From NCBI RefSeq assembly GCF_000719285.1, contig NZ_JOFS01000011.1, forward strand, positions 124,001-188,000: a DNA stretch of 64,000 nt, written 5' to 3'. The stretch comes from Streptomyces bicolor. GTDB lineage: Bacteria; Actinomycetota; Actinomycetes; Streptomycetales; Streptomycetaceae. The notes beneath the pieces are model-generated. The model ran no database searches, was not told where the DNA came from, and saw nothing but the letters and a program-made list of their open reading frames with translations. Positions 42,925 to 53,724 of the stretch are shown here, one piece after another (position 1 is the first letter of the stretch; each line of letters opens with the position of its first letter). The position numbers and the translations under genes are program-made.

Positions 42925-43691
42925 GCCGGGACGAGGGAGAGGAAGTGCCGCAGATAGCGCGGGTTGACCCGGCGCATCGACAGCAGCACGTACATGTCGG
43001 CGACCCCGAACTCCGGGTCGTGCGCGGGCTCGCCGCAGACCCAGGCGCCGAGGCGGAGGTAGCCGCGCAGGAGGGCGGGCAGCTCGATGCGCGTGGCGGG
43101 GGCGGGGCCGGTCGGCTGCCAGGGGCGCAGCGGCCGTACCCGGTACTCCTCCGGGGCCAGGTGCTTGGCCTGCACCCGGTCCCAGGTCGCGGCCGCGAGC
43201 GTGCCGCCGTCGGCGAGCGGGATGGAGCAGCAGCCGGCCAGCCACTCGTGGCCGTGGTCGACCATGTAGCGGGCGATGCCGGCCCAGATGAGGCTGATGA
43301 CCGCGCCGTCGCGGTGGTCGGGGTGGACGCAGGAGCGGCCGACCTCGACCAGGTTCGGGCGCAGGGAGTCGATGCGGGAGAGGTCGAACTCGCCCTCGGA
43401 GTAGAGTCGGCCGGCGACCGCGGCCCGCTCCGGCGGGAGCAGCCGGTAGGTGCCGACGACCTGGCCCGACACCTCCTCCCGGACGAGCAGGTGGTCGCAG
43501 TACGCGTCGAAGGCGTCGATGTCCAGGCCCGGCTGAGGGGTCGCCAGCAGGGCGCCCATCTCGCCGGCGAAGACGTCGTGCCGCAGCCGCTGGGCGGCGC
43601 GCACGTCCTCCTCGTTGCGGGCGAGGCCGACGGTGTACCTGGTGGGTGCCGTGGGCTGCGGGGGACGGTCGACGGTCAGTACGCCGGTCAT
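42921..43691 (-). CDS. olsB: Ornithine N-alpha-acyltransferase OlsB (GNAT-like)
   Basis: A 256-residue GNAT-fold N-acyltransferase (AQRLRHDVFAGEMG, VVGTYRLLPP, VEVGRSCVHPDHRDGAVISLIW), the hallmark of OlsB/hemolysin-like proteins. It transfers a 3-hydroxyacyl chain from ACP to ornithine. It is the first gene of the olsB-olsA pair. Ornithine lipids contain no phosphorus and often rise when phosphate is short; regulation here was not seen. Confidence 0.82.
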   Translation of the reverse strand: MTGVLTVDRPPQPTAPTRYTVGLARNEEDVRAAQRLRHDVFAGEMGALLATPQPGLDIDAFDAYCDHLLVREEVSGQVVGTYRLLPPERAAVAGRLYSEGEFDLSRIDSLRPNLVEVGRSCVHPDHRDGAVISLIWAGIARYMVDHGHEWLAGCCSIPLADGGTLAAATWDRVQAKHLAPEEYRVRPLRPWQPTGPAPATRIELPALLRGYLRLGAWVCGEPAHDPEFGVADMYVLLSMRRVNPRYLRHFLSLVPA

Positions 43692-43923
43692 GGCTTACTC
43701 CTGGTCACGGGCCGGGGACGGCGAGCGGAGGGCAGTTGCGAGCGGTGCGTGGTGCCGCCCCTGTTCTTCCTATGCCGGTTGGCGTATGCGTGACCTGTGC
43801 CAGGAGAGCGGATGTGCGGATGTTGAACGGCGCGAACTCGTACCGGTCGTCCACATTCCAGTGCCCGACCGGTCAGCCGAGCGGTCCGGTGCTGTTCACC
43901 TGACGGGCGCGGAAAGGCGAGAC

Positions 43924-43951
43924 GGGGCCGGGGAGCACCACTCCCGGCCCC
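43924..43951 (-). terminator. Terminator after sdhB
   Basis: GGGGCCGGG (43924-43932) pairs perfectly with CCCGGCCCC (43943-43951), extended inside by GAG/CTC, to give a strong hairpin about 45 bases beyond the sdhB stop. The 303-base gap 43692-43994 otherwise carries the olsB promoter region and no gene. Confidence 0.65.
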
Positions 43952-43994
43952 GCCCGTCCGCACCTGTCGGCGAACGTCTGTTGTGCCTCAGGAA

Positions 43995-44737
43995 CTACCG
44001 CTTCACCTTCCGCGTGGCGCGTAGCCACTCCTTGTTCATGCCGGTGATCGACATGAGCGGGATACCCTTGGGGCAGGCGGTGGCGCACTCGCCCGTGAGC
44101 GTGCACCCACCGAAGCCCTCCTCGTCCATCTGCGCCACCATGTCCAGGACACGTGTCTCGCGCTCGGGCGCCCCCTGCGGCAGCACGTTCAAGTGGTTGA
44201 TCTTGGCGGAAGTGAACAACATCGCCGCCCCGTTGGGGCACGCCGCCACACACGCACCGCACCCGATGCACTCGGCGTGCTCGAAGGCGAAGTCGGCGTC
44301 CGGCTTCGGCACCGGCGTGGCATGCGCCTCGGGAGCCGCGCCCGTGGGCGCGGTGATGTAGCCACCGGCCTGGATGATCCGGTCGAAGGCCGACCGGTCC
44401 ACCACCAGGTCCTTGATCACCGGGAACGCCGACGCCCGCCAGGGCTCGATGTCGATCGTGTCGCCGTCCTCGAAGGACCGCATGTGCAGCTGGCAGGTGG
44501 TCGTCCGTTCGGGGCCGTGCGCATCGCCGTTGATCACGAGCGAGCACGCGCCGCAGATCCCCTCACGGCAGTCGTGGTCGAAGGCGACCGGGTCCTCGCC
44601 CTTGAGGATGAGCTCCTCGTTGAGGGTGTCGAGCATCTCCAGGAAGGACATGTCGGAGGAGATTCCGTCCACCTCGTAGGTGGACATGGCGCCTTCGGCG
44701 TCGGCGTTCTTCTGCCGCCAGACGCGCAGGGTGAGCT

Positions 44738-44741
<4 letters not shown>
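43995..44741 (-). CDS. sdhB: Succinate dehydrogenase/fumarate reductase iron-sulfur subunit
   Basis: A 248-residue subunit with all three cluster sites: [2Fe-2S] in [11 protein letters not shown] plus a downstream Cys, [4Fe-4S] in [11 protein letters not shown], and [3Fe-4S] in [15 protein letters not shown]. It passes electrons from the flavoprotein to the membrane quinone site. ATG 44741 overlaps the sdhA stop (ATGA). Confidence 0.93.
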
Positions 44742-46687
<1,946 letters not shown>

Positions 46688-46688
46688 G

Positions 46689-47396
46689 TCAGCTCACCAC
46701 TCCGGTCATGACGCCCACGGGTACCGCGATGAACCCGGCCGTGAGCAGCAGCGCGAGGACGTTCGCGACGGTCTTCAGGGCCCGGTCGCGGGTACGGCTG
46801 CCGGCGCCGAGGGTCTGGGCGGCGCTCCAGAAGCCGTGCCGGATGTGCAGGCCGAGCGCGAGCATCGCGACGATGTAGATGACGTTGCCGTACCAGGTGG
46901 AGAAGGTGTCCACGACGTTCTGGTACGGGTGGCCCTCCTGGAAGCCGCCGGCGTGCACGGTGCCGGTCGTCAGGTCGAGGATGTGCCAGACGATGAACAG
47001 GCCGAGGATGATGCCGCCCCAGCGCATGGTGCGCGTGGCGTAGGAGGCCCGCGCCTTCTTGTGCAGGTACTTGCTGGGGCGCGCCTTGATGTCGCGGCGG
47101 CTGAGCTGGTACGCCGAGGTGGCGTGGGCGACGACGGCCACGACCAGCACGATCCGGACGAGCCACAGCGTCCACTCGTAGTGCATGAACGGCTCGCCGA
47201 CGGTGCGCAGCCAGTGCGCGTAGTGGTCGAACTCGCCCGCCCCGAAGAAGATCTTCAGGTTTCCGATCATGTGGACGACCAGGTACAGCAGCATGATCAG
47301 CCCGCTGACCGCCATCACGGTCTTCTTGCCGACGGTGGAGTCCCACACCGTGCGTGCCATGGACGGCCGTCGGTCCGTCCGCGTTGCCAGAGCCAT
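46689..47396 (-). CDS. sdhC: Succinate dehydrogenase cytochrome b558-type subunit
   Basis: A 235-residue membrane subunit with five TM helices and conserved heme-ligand histidines in [24 protein letters not shown] and [10 protein letters not shown], as in diheme single-subunit anchors; no sdhD is needed. ATG 47396 is chosen because TAGCGT (47405-47410, minus strand) lies 8 bases upstream; ATG 47402 is the alternative. It starts the operon divergent from a LysR gene. Confidence 0.9.
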   Translation of the reverse strand: MALATRTDRRPSMARTVWDSTVGKKTVMAVSGLIMLLYLVVHMIGNLKIFFGAGEFDHYAHWLRTVGEPFMHYEWTLWLVRIVLVVAVVAHATSAYQLSRRDIKARPSKYLHKKARASYATRTMRWGGIILGLFIVWHILDLTTGTVHAGGFQEGHPYQNVVDTFSTWYGNVIYIVAMLALGLHIRHGFWSAAQTLGAGSRTRDRALKTVANVLALLLTAGFIAVPVGVMTGVVS

Positions 47397-47431
47397 GTTC
47401 ATGAACGCTAGGGCCGGACAGCCCAATCGGT

Positions 47432-47447
47432 CCAAGACATGGTTTGG
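47432..47447. promoter_or_regulatory. LysR-type site between sdhC and lysR
   Basis: CCAA-N8-TTGG with a central CATG forms an interrupted palindrome midway between the two divergent promoters (TAGCGT for sdhC, TATCCT for lysR). The length and position fit a LysR regulator binding site controlling both genes. Confidence 0.4.
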
Positions 47448-47481
47448 CTGGTTTCAATAGACAGGGCCTATCCTGGTTCTC

Positions 47482-48366
47482 GTGCAGTTCCAGCAACTCC
47501 AGTACTTCGTGGCTGTCGCCGAGACCCGGCACTTCACCCGGGCCGCGGACCTGGTCCATGTCGCGCAGCCATCGCTCTCCCAGCAGATCAAGGCGCTGGA
47601 GCGGGAGCTGGGGGCGGATCTGTTCCTGCGGGCGCGGGGCAACATCACGCTGACGGACGCCGGGGAGGCCCTGCTTCCGCTGGCCCGCCGCATCCTGGCC
47701 GACGCGGACACGGCGCGGCACGAGGTGCAGGAGCTGGCGCAGCTGCGCAGCGGCCGGGTCCGGCTGGGGGCGACGCCGAGCCTGTGCACGGGGTTGTTGC
47801 CGGACGTACTGCGCGCCTTCCACGACCGCTACCCCGGCATCCGCCTGCTGATCGAGGAGGGCGGCTCGCACGACCTGGTCCGGGAACTGGCCCGCGGCGC
47901 CCTCGACCTCGCCCTGATCGTGCTGCCGTTGCCCACGCCGTCGCCCGCGCTCACCACGGTGGAACTGCTGCGGGAGGACCTGGTCGTCGTCTCTTCCCCG
48001 GACGCACCCCGCCCCGGCCGTGCCGCCCACACCGTCCGCATCTCCGACCTGGAGGGCGAACGCCTGGTGATGTTCCGCCATGGCTACGATCTGCGCGAGC
48101 TGACCGTCGCAGCGTGCCGCGCCGAGGGCTTCGAACCGGACTTCGCGGTCGAGGGCGGCGAGATGGACGCGGTCCTGGGCTTCGTCCGCGCGGGCCTCGG
48201 CGTCGCCGTCGTCCCCCGCATGGTCGCCGCCCGCTCCGGCCCCGACCTCCACGTCACCCCTCTCGCCCGGCCCGGCCTGCACCGCACGATCGCCTTGGCC
48301 CACCGCAGCGATGTGGCTCCGCCGCGGGCGGCCAGGGAGTTGCAGCGGATGTTGCTCGAGCGGTGA
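47482..48366 (+). CDS. LysR family transcriptional regulator
   Basis: A 294-residue regulator with an N-terminal winged helix (LQYFVAVAETRHFTRAADLVHVAQPSLSQQI) and a periplasmic-binding-like co-inducer domain. GTG 47482 has TATCCT 7 bases upstream, which fits leaderless initiation. Its divergent position suggests control of sdhCAB. Confidence 0.92.
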   Translation: MQFQQLQYFVAVAETRHFTRAADLVHVAQPSLSQQIKALERELGADLFLRARGNITLTDAGEALLPLARRILADADTARHEVQELAQLRSGRVRLGATPSLCTGLLPDVLRAFHDRYPGIRLLIEEGGSHDLVRELARGALDLALIVLPLPTPSPALTTVELLREDLVVVSSPDAPRPGRAAHTVRISDLEGERLVMFRHGYDLRELTVAACRAEGFEPDFAVEGGEMDAVLGFVRAGLGVAVVPRMVAARSGPDLHVTPLARPGLHRTIALAHRSDVAPPRAARELQRMLLER

Positions 48367-48420
48367 GCGTGCGCTGGTGTTCCCGGAGCGCCGTAGGGGG
48401 ATGGCGCCGTTCGGGTCTGC

Positions 48421-48486
48421 GGGTTCGCTGTGGCTGGTCGCGCCCACGCGGCGGAGCCGCATATCGATACGGCCCCGCGCCCCTCA
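48421..48486. repeat. Dispersed Streptomyces intergenic repeat
   Basis: The stretch contains TGGCTGGTCGCGC, the hairpin GCGGC-GGA-GCCGC (48448-48460), ATATCGATAC and GCCCCGCGCCCCT. I recognise this combination as a repeat found at many intergenic sites of Streptomyces genomes. It fills the gap between the convergent lysR and rmdA genes and runs into the last codon of rmdA; it may help terminate both. Confidence 0.65.
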
Positions 48487-50619
48487 GCCCGTTGCATCCA
48501 CCAGCGCTAGTTCGTGCAGCCTGTCCGGTGGGCCCGGGCGGGCGTAGTACCAGCCCTGGGCCGTGTCGCAGCCCAGTATCCGCAGTTGCTCGGCCTGGGC
48601 GCCGGTCTCGACGCCCTCCACCGTCACCGCGAGGCTCAGGCTGTGGGCCAGGGAGACGATGCCCTCGACGATCTTGAGGTCGACGGGGTCGGCCGGGAAC
48701 TGCTGCATGCTCTGGGTGAAGGAGCGGTCCAGCTTGAGGATGCTGACCGGCAGGCGGCGCAGGTTGGCGAGGTTGGAGTAGCCGGTGCCGAAGTCGTCCA
48801 GGGCGATGTCGACGCCCATCTCGGCGAGGCGGCGCAGGGGTTTCAGCAGGTCGTCGTCGGCGCCGATGAGGGCCGACTCGGTGACCTCCAGGCAGAGTGA
48901 GTCCGGCTCGACGCCCGTGCGTTCCAGGATGTCCACGGTGTCCTGGACGAGTCCAGGGTGGGTGAGCTGGCACGGGGAGAGGTTGACGTTGATGCGGAGC
49001 GGGCCCGCGTCGTCGTGGCGTTCTCGCCACTCGCGTGCCTGCCGCACCGACTGCTCCAGCACCCAGCGGCCCAGCGGCACGATGAGCCCCGTGTGCTCGG
49101 CGAGCGGGATGAACCGGTCCGGGCCGAGGATGCCGTGCTGCGGGTGCAGCCAGCGCACCAGGGCCTCCGCGCCGCGCACGCTGCCGTCGCCGAGGTGGAC
49201 CAGCGGCTGGTACTCGATGAAGAACTCGCCCCGCTCCAGGGCCGTCGGCAGTGCCGTGGTCAGCCCGTGCCGGGTGATGGCGCGGGCGTCGGCCTCCGGG
49301 TCGGCCAGCTCGAAGCGGTTGCCGCCCGCCGACTTGGCCCGGTACATGGTGATGTCGGCGCTGCGCAGCACCTCCGCCGGGCTGCGCTCGCCCGACGGGC
49401 CCTCGACGATGCCGATGCTGCCGCGCACGGTCAGCTCCCGGCCGTCGACGCTGATCGGGGCGATCAGCGCGTTCATGATGCGGGCGGCGAGTTCGTCGAC
49501 CTCGCGCTCGGTGTCCGGGCCGGTGGTCAGCGCCACGAACTCGTCGCCGCCGAGCCGCGCGACCATCTCGCCGGGCGCGGTGGCGCAGGCCTGCAGCCGG
49601 TCGGCGACCTCGACGAGCAGCCGGTCGCCGGCCGCGTGGCCGAGGCTGTCGTTGACGGTCTTGAAGCCGTCCAGGTCGAGGTAGCACAGGCCGAACCGCT
49701 GTCCTTCGCCGGCACCCAGTGCCTTCTCCAGGCGTTCGAAGAAGAACGTGCGGTTGGGCAGGCCCGTGAGGGCGTCGTGCGTGGCCTCGTAGCGCAGCCG
49801 GAGGTTGAGCAGGCGGCGCTCGGTGGTGTCCTCCATCAGGGCCAGCTGGTACTGCGGGTTGCCGTCGGGGTCGCGCAGCAGGGAGACGGTGAGGTTGGTC
49901 CACAGGACCGTTCCGTCAGGCCGGTAGAACGCCTTCTCGACGTGGTAGTGCTCGCGCTCGCCGCGGACGAGTTCGTCGTAGAGCTTCCAGGTCTGCGGCG
50001 CGTCCTCGGGGTGGGTCCACTCCATGACGTTACGGCCCTGCATGGTCTGCTCGGAGACGCCGAACATGCGCAGCAGCGCGCCGTTGACCTGCAGGACGTT
50101 GCCCTCGAGGTCGGCGATGCCGATTCCTATGGCCGCGCCCTCGAAGACCGCGCGGAAGCGGGCCTCGGTGGCGTGCAGCGCCTGCGCCACGACGCCCTGC
50201 GCCTTCAGGGCGGCCGCGGAGATCGCCTCCTGCTCGGCCAGCGTCCGCTCACGCAGCGCCTGGGCGAACCCGGCGGCCATGGCGTGCTGCAACCGCGAGG
50301 AGCGCGCCCGCTGGTCCTCCTGGTCCCCGTCGGTGCCGCAGTAGAGCACGAGGTAGGCGTCGACGCAGTCCAGCGAGCGGCTGAGCGCCTCGGGGTCGGT
50401 GCAGTGCGCGGTGACCAGCGCGGCACCGACCGCCCTGCCCTCGTTCGCGTCGAACGTCCTGGCCCTGAGCGCGTCGCTCAACCGCCGGGCCTGGGGCAGC
50501 AGTTGCTCCTCGAACTCCGGCCGGGTCGACGACGTCGAGGTCACCGGGAAGACCGCCCGGCTCCAGATCGTCGCGAACCGGCGCAGTCTGTCCTCCGGCC
50601 CGTCCGGCCCCGCGCTCAC
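48484..50619 (-). CDS. rmdA: c-di-GMP phosphodiesterase/GGDEF-EAL protein RmdA
   Basis: A 711-residue cytoplasmic protein. An N-terminal helical region (~1-165) is followed by PAS (~170-290), GGDEF (~295-450, intact RLGGDEF near 356) and EAL (~460-700, intact EALVRW, DDFGTGYSNL, KLDRSF and EGVET). The metal and catalytic residues for c-di-GMP hydrolysis are present. From memory it is the orthologue of S. coelicolor RmdA (SCO0928), which affects development. GTG 50619 overlaps the methyltransferase stop by four bases. Confidence 0.88.
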   Translation of the reverse strand: MSAGPDGPEDRLRRFATIWSRAVFPVTSTSSTRPEFEEQLLPQARRLSDALRARTFDANEGRAVGAALVTAHCTDPEALSRSLDCVDAYLVLYCGTDGDQEDQRARSSRLQHAMAAGFAQALRERTLAEQEAISAAALKAQGVVAQALHATEARFRAVFEGAAIGIGIADLEGNVLQVNGALLRMFGVSEQTMQGRNVMEWTHPEDAPQTWKLYDELVRGEREHYHVEKAFYRPDGTVLWTNLTVSLLRDPDGNPQYQLALMEDTTERRLLNLRLRYEATHDALTGLPNRTFFFERLEKALGAGEGQRFGLCYLDLDGFKTVNDSLGHAAGDRLLVEVADRLQACATAPGEMVARLGGDEFVALTTGPDTEREVDELAARIMNALIAPISVDGRELTVRGSIGIVEGPSGERSPAEVLRSADITMYRAKSAGGNRFELADPEADARAITRHGLTTALPTALERGEFFIEYQPLVHLGDGSVRGAEALVRWLHPQHGILGPDRFIPLAEHTGLIVPLGRWVLEQSVRQAREWRERHDDAGPLRINVNLSPCQLTHPGLVQDTVDILERTGVEPDSLCLEVTESALIGADDDLLKPLRRLAEMGVDIALDDFGTGYSNLANLRRLPVSILKLDRSFTQSMQQFPADPVDLKIVEGIVSLAHSLSLAVTVEGVETGAQAEQLRILGCDTAQGWYYARPGPPDRLHELALVDATG

Positions 50620-51428
50620 GCCGTACGCCCCACGCCGGCGAAACCGGAGAAGGCAAACGGATCCTCGTCCTCCGGTGCGGTGTCGGGCCGCCAGTGCGGC
50701 ATCGGCACCAGTCCGGGTTCCACCATGTCGTACCCCTCGAAGAACCGCGCGATCGCCTCGCGCGAGCGCATGATCAGCGGGTTGCGAATGTCCTTGTATA
50801 CGTCGACCGTGCCCTTGGCCCGCTCCTCGGGCAGTGGGATTCCCTCGTACGAGGCATGCGTGAGCACCAGCATGCTGCCGGGCGCGAGCGCGTCGCGCAG
50901 CTCGGCCACCGACTCGTACGGGTCGTCCTCGTCCTCCACGAAGTGCAGTATGGCAACGAGAAGCAGGGCGACTGGCCGGTTCAGGTCGATGAGGCGCTCG
51001 ACCGCGGAACTGCTCAGGATGTCCTGGGGCTTGCGGAGGTCGGCGGCGACGACGTCGGCGCTGTCGTTGCCCTCCAGGACGGCCTGGCTGTGCGCGACGG
51101 CGACCGGGTCGTGGTCGACGTACACCACGCGCGCCTCGGGGCTGGCCGCCTGGGCCACCTCGTGGACGTTGCCGAACGTCGGGATGCCGGAGCCGATGTC
51201 CAGGAACTGGGTGACGCCCTCGTCGACCGCGAAGCGCACCGCGCGGCGCATGAACGCCCGGTTGGCCTGCATGATCTTGGGGAGCCCCGGCATGAACTCC
51301 ATGGCCTTGCGGGCAGCTTCCCGGTCGACCTCGAAGTTGTGCGAACCGCCCAGGTAGTAGTCGTAGATCCGCGAGACACTGGGCACCGAGATGTCGATGC
51401 CCCGTGGGGCCCAGGCGGGACGCTCCAT
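50616..51428 (-). CDS. SAM-dependent methyltransferase (DUF574 type)
   Basis: A 270-residue protein of the actinobacterial family that begins with SVSRIYDYYLGGSHNFEVDREAA. The SAM site is FLDIGSGIPTFGNVHEVA with VVYVDHDP next. These proteins are abundant in Streptomyces and mostly without known substrate. A GGAGA ribosome site precedes ATG 51428. It overlaps rmdA by four bases, so the two are coexpressed. Confidence 0.88.
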   Translation of the reverse strand: MERPAWAPRGIDISVPSVSRIYDYYLGGSHNFEVDREAARKAMEFMPGLPKIMQANRAFMRRAVRFAVDEGVTQFLDIGSGIPTFGNVHEVAQAASPEARVVYVDHDPVAVAHSQAVLEGNDSADVVAADLRKPQDILSSSAVERLIDLNRPVALLLVAILHFVEDEDDPYESVAELRDALAPGSMLVLTHASYEGIPLPEERAKGTVDVYKDIRNPLIMRSREAIARFFEGYDMVEPGLVPMPHWRPDTAPEDEDPFAFSGFAGVGRTA

Positions 51429-51650
51429 CTATCTCTCCAAGGCGTAGGCGATCCGGTGTTCGAGCTGAGGCTACTGATCGCCTGCCAAAGGAGCGAGCGG
51501 AAACGGAAATTGACCATCCGTTCCCGGTCACTGCCAGCGGCACGTGCCGAATTGATGCCCCGCAACCCTCCACGAGAAGCATCCGAAGCTTTCCACAGAG
51601 TCCCGAAGCATGGTGAAGGAGGGCGAAGAATGATGGTGAATGACGGCAAA

Positions 51651-51692
51651 CCGGTCCGCCCCCTGCGCGTGAAGCTTCAGGGGGCGGACCGG
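51651..51692 (-). terminator. Strong terminator after lipoprotein gene
   Basis: CCGGTCCGCCCCCTG (51651-51665) and its perfect reverse complement (51678-51692) form a 15-bp stem with a 12-base loop; the loop region itself contains GAAGCTTC. It lies ~110 bases past the lipoprotein stop. The 373-base gap 51429-51801 has no convincing gene otherwise. Confidence 0.8.
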
Positions 51693-51801
51693 TGGGTCGG
51701 GCGCGCCGTCCGTTCGTCCGGCACTCTCGCTGTTCTCGTCCCTCCCTTCCGTGGTGCGTACTCGGCTGGGTGAGGCGATCAACCTTGGGGAGGTGTGATC
51801 T

Positions 51802-52788
51802 TTACTTCTCCGTCGCGCCGACCGGCTTGCCGTCCGGGCGAATGGCGAACCAAGTGCCGCCGACGCCCTGACCGTTGGTGTCCCCGGGCTTCTTGTCGCC
51901 CGCGAAGGTGTAGATCGGTACGCAGTCGATGGTCTGCTGCTTGATGCCGTCGGGCCGGTCGAAGACCACGTAACCCTGCCCCCGGGGACCGGACCCCTTC
52001 AGGTCGATGCCCTCGGTGTCCTCGGCGTCGACCGGGGCGATGACCGGCCACTTCTCCAGGCACTCGCCGGTGCACGCCGTCTTCATCGGCCAGGGCGAGT
52101 CCTTCATGAAGCGGTAGACCGTGTGGCCGTTCTTGTCGATGACGATCTCGCCGAGCTTGGGGTCGTTGCGCGTCGACAGACCGGGCAGGTCGGCGGCCTC
52201 GGCGCCACCGCCCTGGGCCTTCTTGCCGGTGGGGGCGAGCGCGTACCAAGTGCCGCCCACGCCCTGACCGTTGACGTCACCGGCCTGGGTGTCCTTCGCG
52301 AAGCGGTAGGCCGGCCAGCCGTCGACCGTCAGCTGCTTGGTGCCGTCGGAGCGAGTGACCGAGCCGAGCAGCGACTCGTCGATGCCGGCGCCGGCCGCGG
52401 CGTCGTCCGCGGGGACCGGCGGCCACTTCTTCGCACAGTCGCCGTCGCAGTTCGACTTGGGCGGCTCGGCGACATCCTTGTCGAAGCGGTAGAGCGTCAG
52501 GCCGGCACTGTCGGTCAGCACCTCGCCGAGTTCCTGGTTGGTGGAAACGGACAGCTCACCGGCGGAGGTGGTCGGCGTGGCCGCGCTCTCCTGGCCGGCG
52601 GCGCCGGCGTCGTAGCCGGTTCCGTTCCCGAGGCCGGTACCTGCGGTTCCGTAATCGCCCGCCGCGGCCGTGGCACCCACGTTCTGGCTGCTCGCCGGCG
52701 GGGCGGTTTCCGAGCCGCATGCCGTCGTCAGCGCCAGCACTGCCACGGCGCTCACCACGAGCGAGGCGCTCCGCCACGAGGTATTCAT
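51802..52788 (-). CDS. Secreted lipoprotein with COG4315-type repeats
   Basis: A 328-residue lipoprotein with a lipobox at LTTACGS. A Gly/Ala-rich linker is followed by repeated units of the COG4315 type, each with LTLYRFDKD/TVYRFMKD, a C-x3-C pair before a KWP motif, and GQGVGGTWYAL/GQGVGGTWFAI. Each unit has conserved Tyr, Phe and Asp. Similar lipoproteins may bind ligands or metals at the cell surface; function is unknown. GGGGAG precedes the start. From memory it matches SCO0930. Confidence 0.85.
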   Translation of the reverse strand: MNTSWRSASLVVSAVAVLALTTACGSETAPPASSQNVGATAAAGDYGTAGTGLGNGTGYDAGAAGQESAATPTTSAGELSVSTNQELGEVLTDSAGLTLYRFDKDVAEPPKSNCDGDCAKKWPPVPADDAAAGAGIDESLLGSVTRSDGTKQLTVDGWPAYRFAKDTQAGDVNGQGVGGTWYALAPTGKKAQGGGAEAADLPGLSTRNDPKLGEIVIDKNGHTVYRFMKDSPWPMKTACTGECLEKWPVIAPVDAEDTEGIDLKGSGPRGQGYVVFDRPDGIKQQTIDCVPIYTFAGDKKPGDTNGQGVGGTWFAIRPDGKPVGATEK

Positions 52789-52903
52789 CGTCAACTCCCC
52801 ATAATCACAAGGGTGTTGCAGCGCCCTGCTGCGCCGCCGCACGACATGGGGTACGCACGGGAGGCACGTTCGTGTTCAATCGGCGCACAAATTTCTTTCC
52901 GAA

Positions 52904-52934
52904 AGCTGTGACAGCACCCGCGTCACAGCTGTGA
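52904..52934. promoter_or_regulatory. Overlapping palindromes upstream of lipoprotein gene
   Basis: AGCTGTGAC (52904-52912) and GTCACAGCT (52922-52930) form a 9-bp inverted repeat with a 9-base spacer; the right arm is part of a second, perfect 12-bp palindrome TCACAGCTGTGA (52923-52934). They lie 116-146 bases upstream of the lipoprotein start, in a 324-base gap (52789-53112) between divergent genes with no other feature seen. Confidence 0.5.
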
Positions 52935-53112
52935 GACCACCCCGCTTCACCTGCACGAGCCCACTCACCTCTCACGTCGCACGCACGTGCGGGCCGGGCG
53001 GTCACTCATGCGCCCTGCGGCCAAACCTTTCGAGGGCCGCCTGTCGCCCGATCGGGGCAATCCGGTCGCACTCCGGCGCGTGGGGACGTGCACGGGACTG
53101 AAGATCTTCGTC

Positions 53113-53709
53113 GTGCATGGACTCGAACCGATCCCATCCACCCTGACCGCAAGGGTGTTGACGGTGGTGACACTGACCTGGCTCCTGGTGGCGGCACCGG
53201 CCGGGGTGGCCGTGGCCGACGTCTGCGCCTACGCCGAGACCGGCCCCGACGGCGCGACGGCGGTGGCGGTCGTCGGAACCCTCACCTGGCCGACGCCCAC
53301 GCAGTGCCCGGCACCGACGCCCACTCCCACACCGACGCCGACACCCACGCCCACGCCGAAACCGACGCCCACGCCCACGCCCACGCCGGACCCCACACCG
53401 ACGCCACCGCCGAAAACCACCCCCAGCCAGAAGCCCAAGCCGCCGCCGCCACCTCCACCGCCACCACCCCCGGCCACACCGGCTCCTCAGCCCGCGCCAC
53501 CACGCCCGAGGCCGACACCGACCTCGACGCCGCCCCCGAAGCCGTCGGTCAAACCCACGCCGACTCCGTCAGCCACCCCCGTGCACTACCCGCCCTACCG
53601 CGCCACCTCGCACCGGCGGGCCGCCCACGACGCGCCGTCGCCCCTCACCTTCGTCCTGCTCATCGCCGCGCCCGCGATCGCCGCCGTCGCCGCGCTGCGC
53701 CCGCGCTGA
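53113..53709 (+). CDS. Secreted proline-rich protein with C-terminal TM anchor
   Basis: A protein of about 198 residues. A signal peptide ([18 protein letters not shown]) is followed by a short two-Cys head, a long Pro-Thr repeat, a run of eleven prolines, and a C-terminal TM helix ending in RPR. The Pro-Thr spacer would hold the head away from the membrane or across the wall. The start is uncertain (GTG 53113, with GTG 53080 possible). From memory it resembles SCO0931. Confidence 0.65.
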   Translation: MHGLEPIPSTLTARVLTVVTLTWLLVAAPAGVAVADVCAYAETGPDGATAVAVVGTLTWPTPTQCPAPTPTPTPTPTPTPTPKPTPTPTPTPDPTPTPPPKTTPSQKPKPPPPPPPPPPPATPAPQPAPPRPRPTPTSTPPPKPSVKPTPTPSATPVHYPPYRATSHRRAAHDAPSPLTFVLLIAAPAIAAVAALRPR

Positions 53710-53724
53710 ACCTGGAGGCTTCCC

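Noticed and set aside
50620..51582. N-terminal extension of RmdA over the methyltransferase
   Set aside because: The methyltransferase is in another frame with clear motifs and a GTGA overlap defines the rmdA start.
53316..53475. CRISPR-like or microsatellite array
   Set aside because: The periodic CCGACGCCCAC sequence encodes Pro-Thr repeats of the secreted protein; there are no spacers or direct repeats of CRISPR size.
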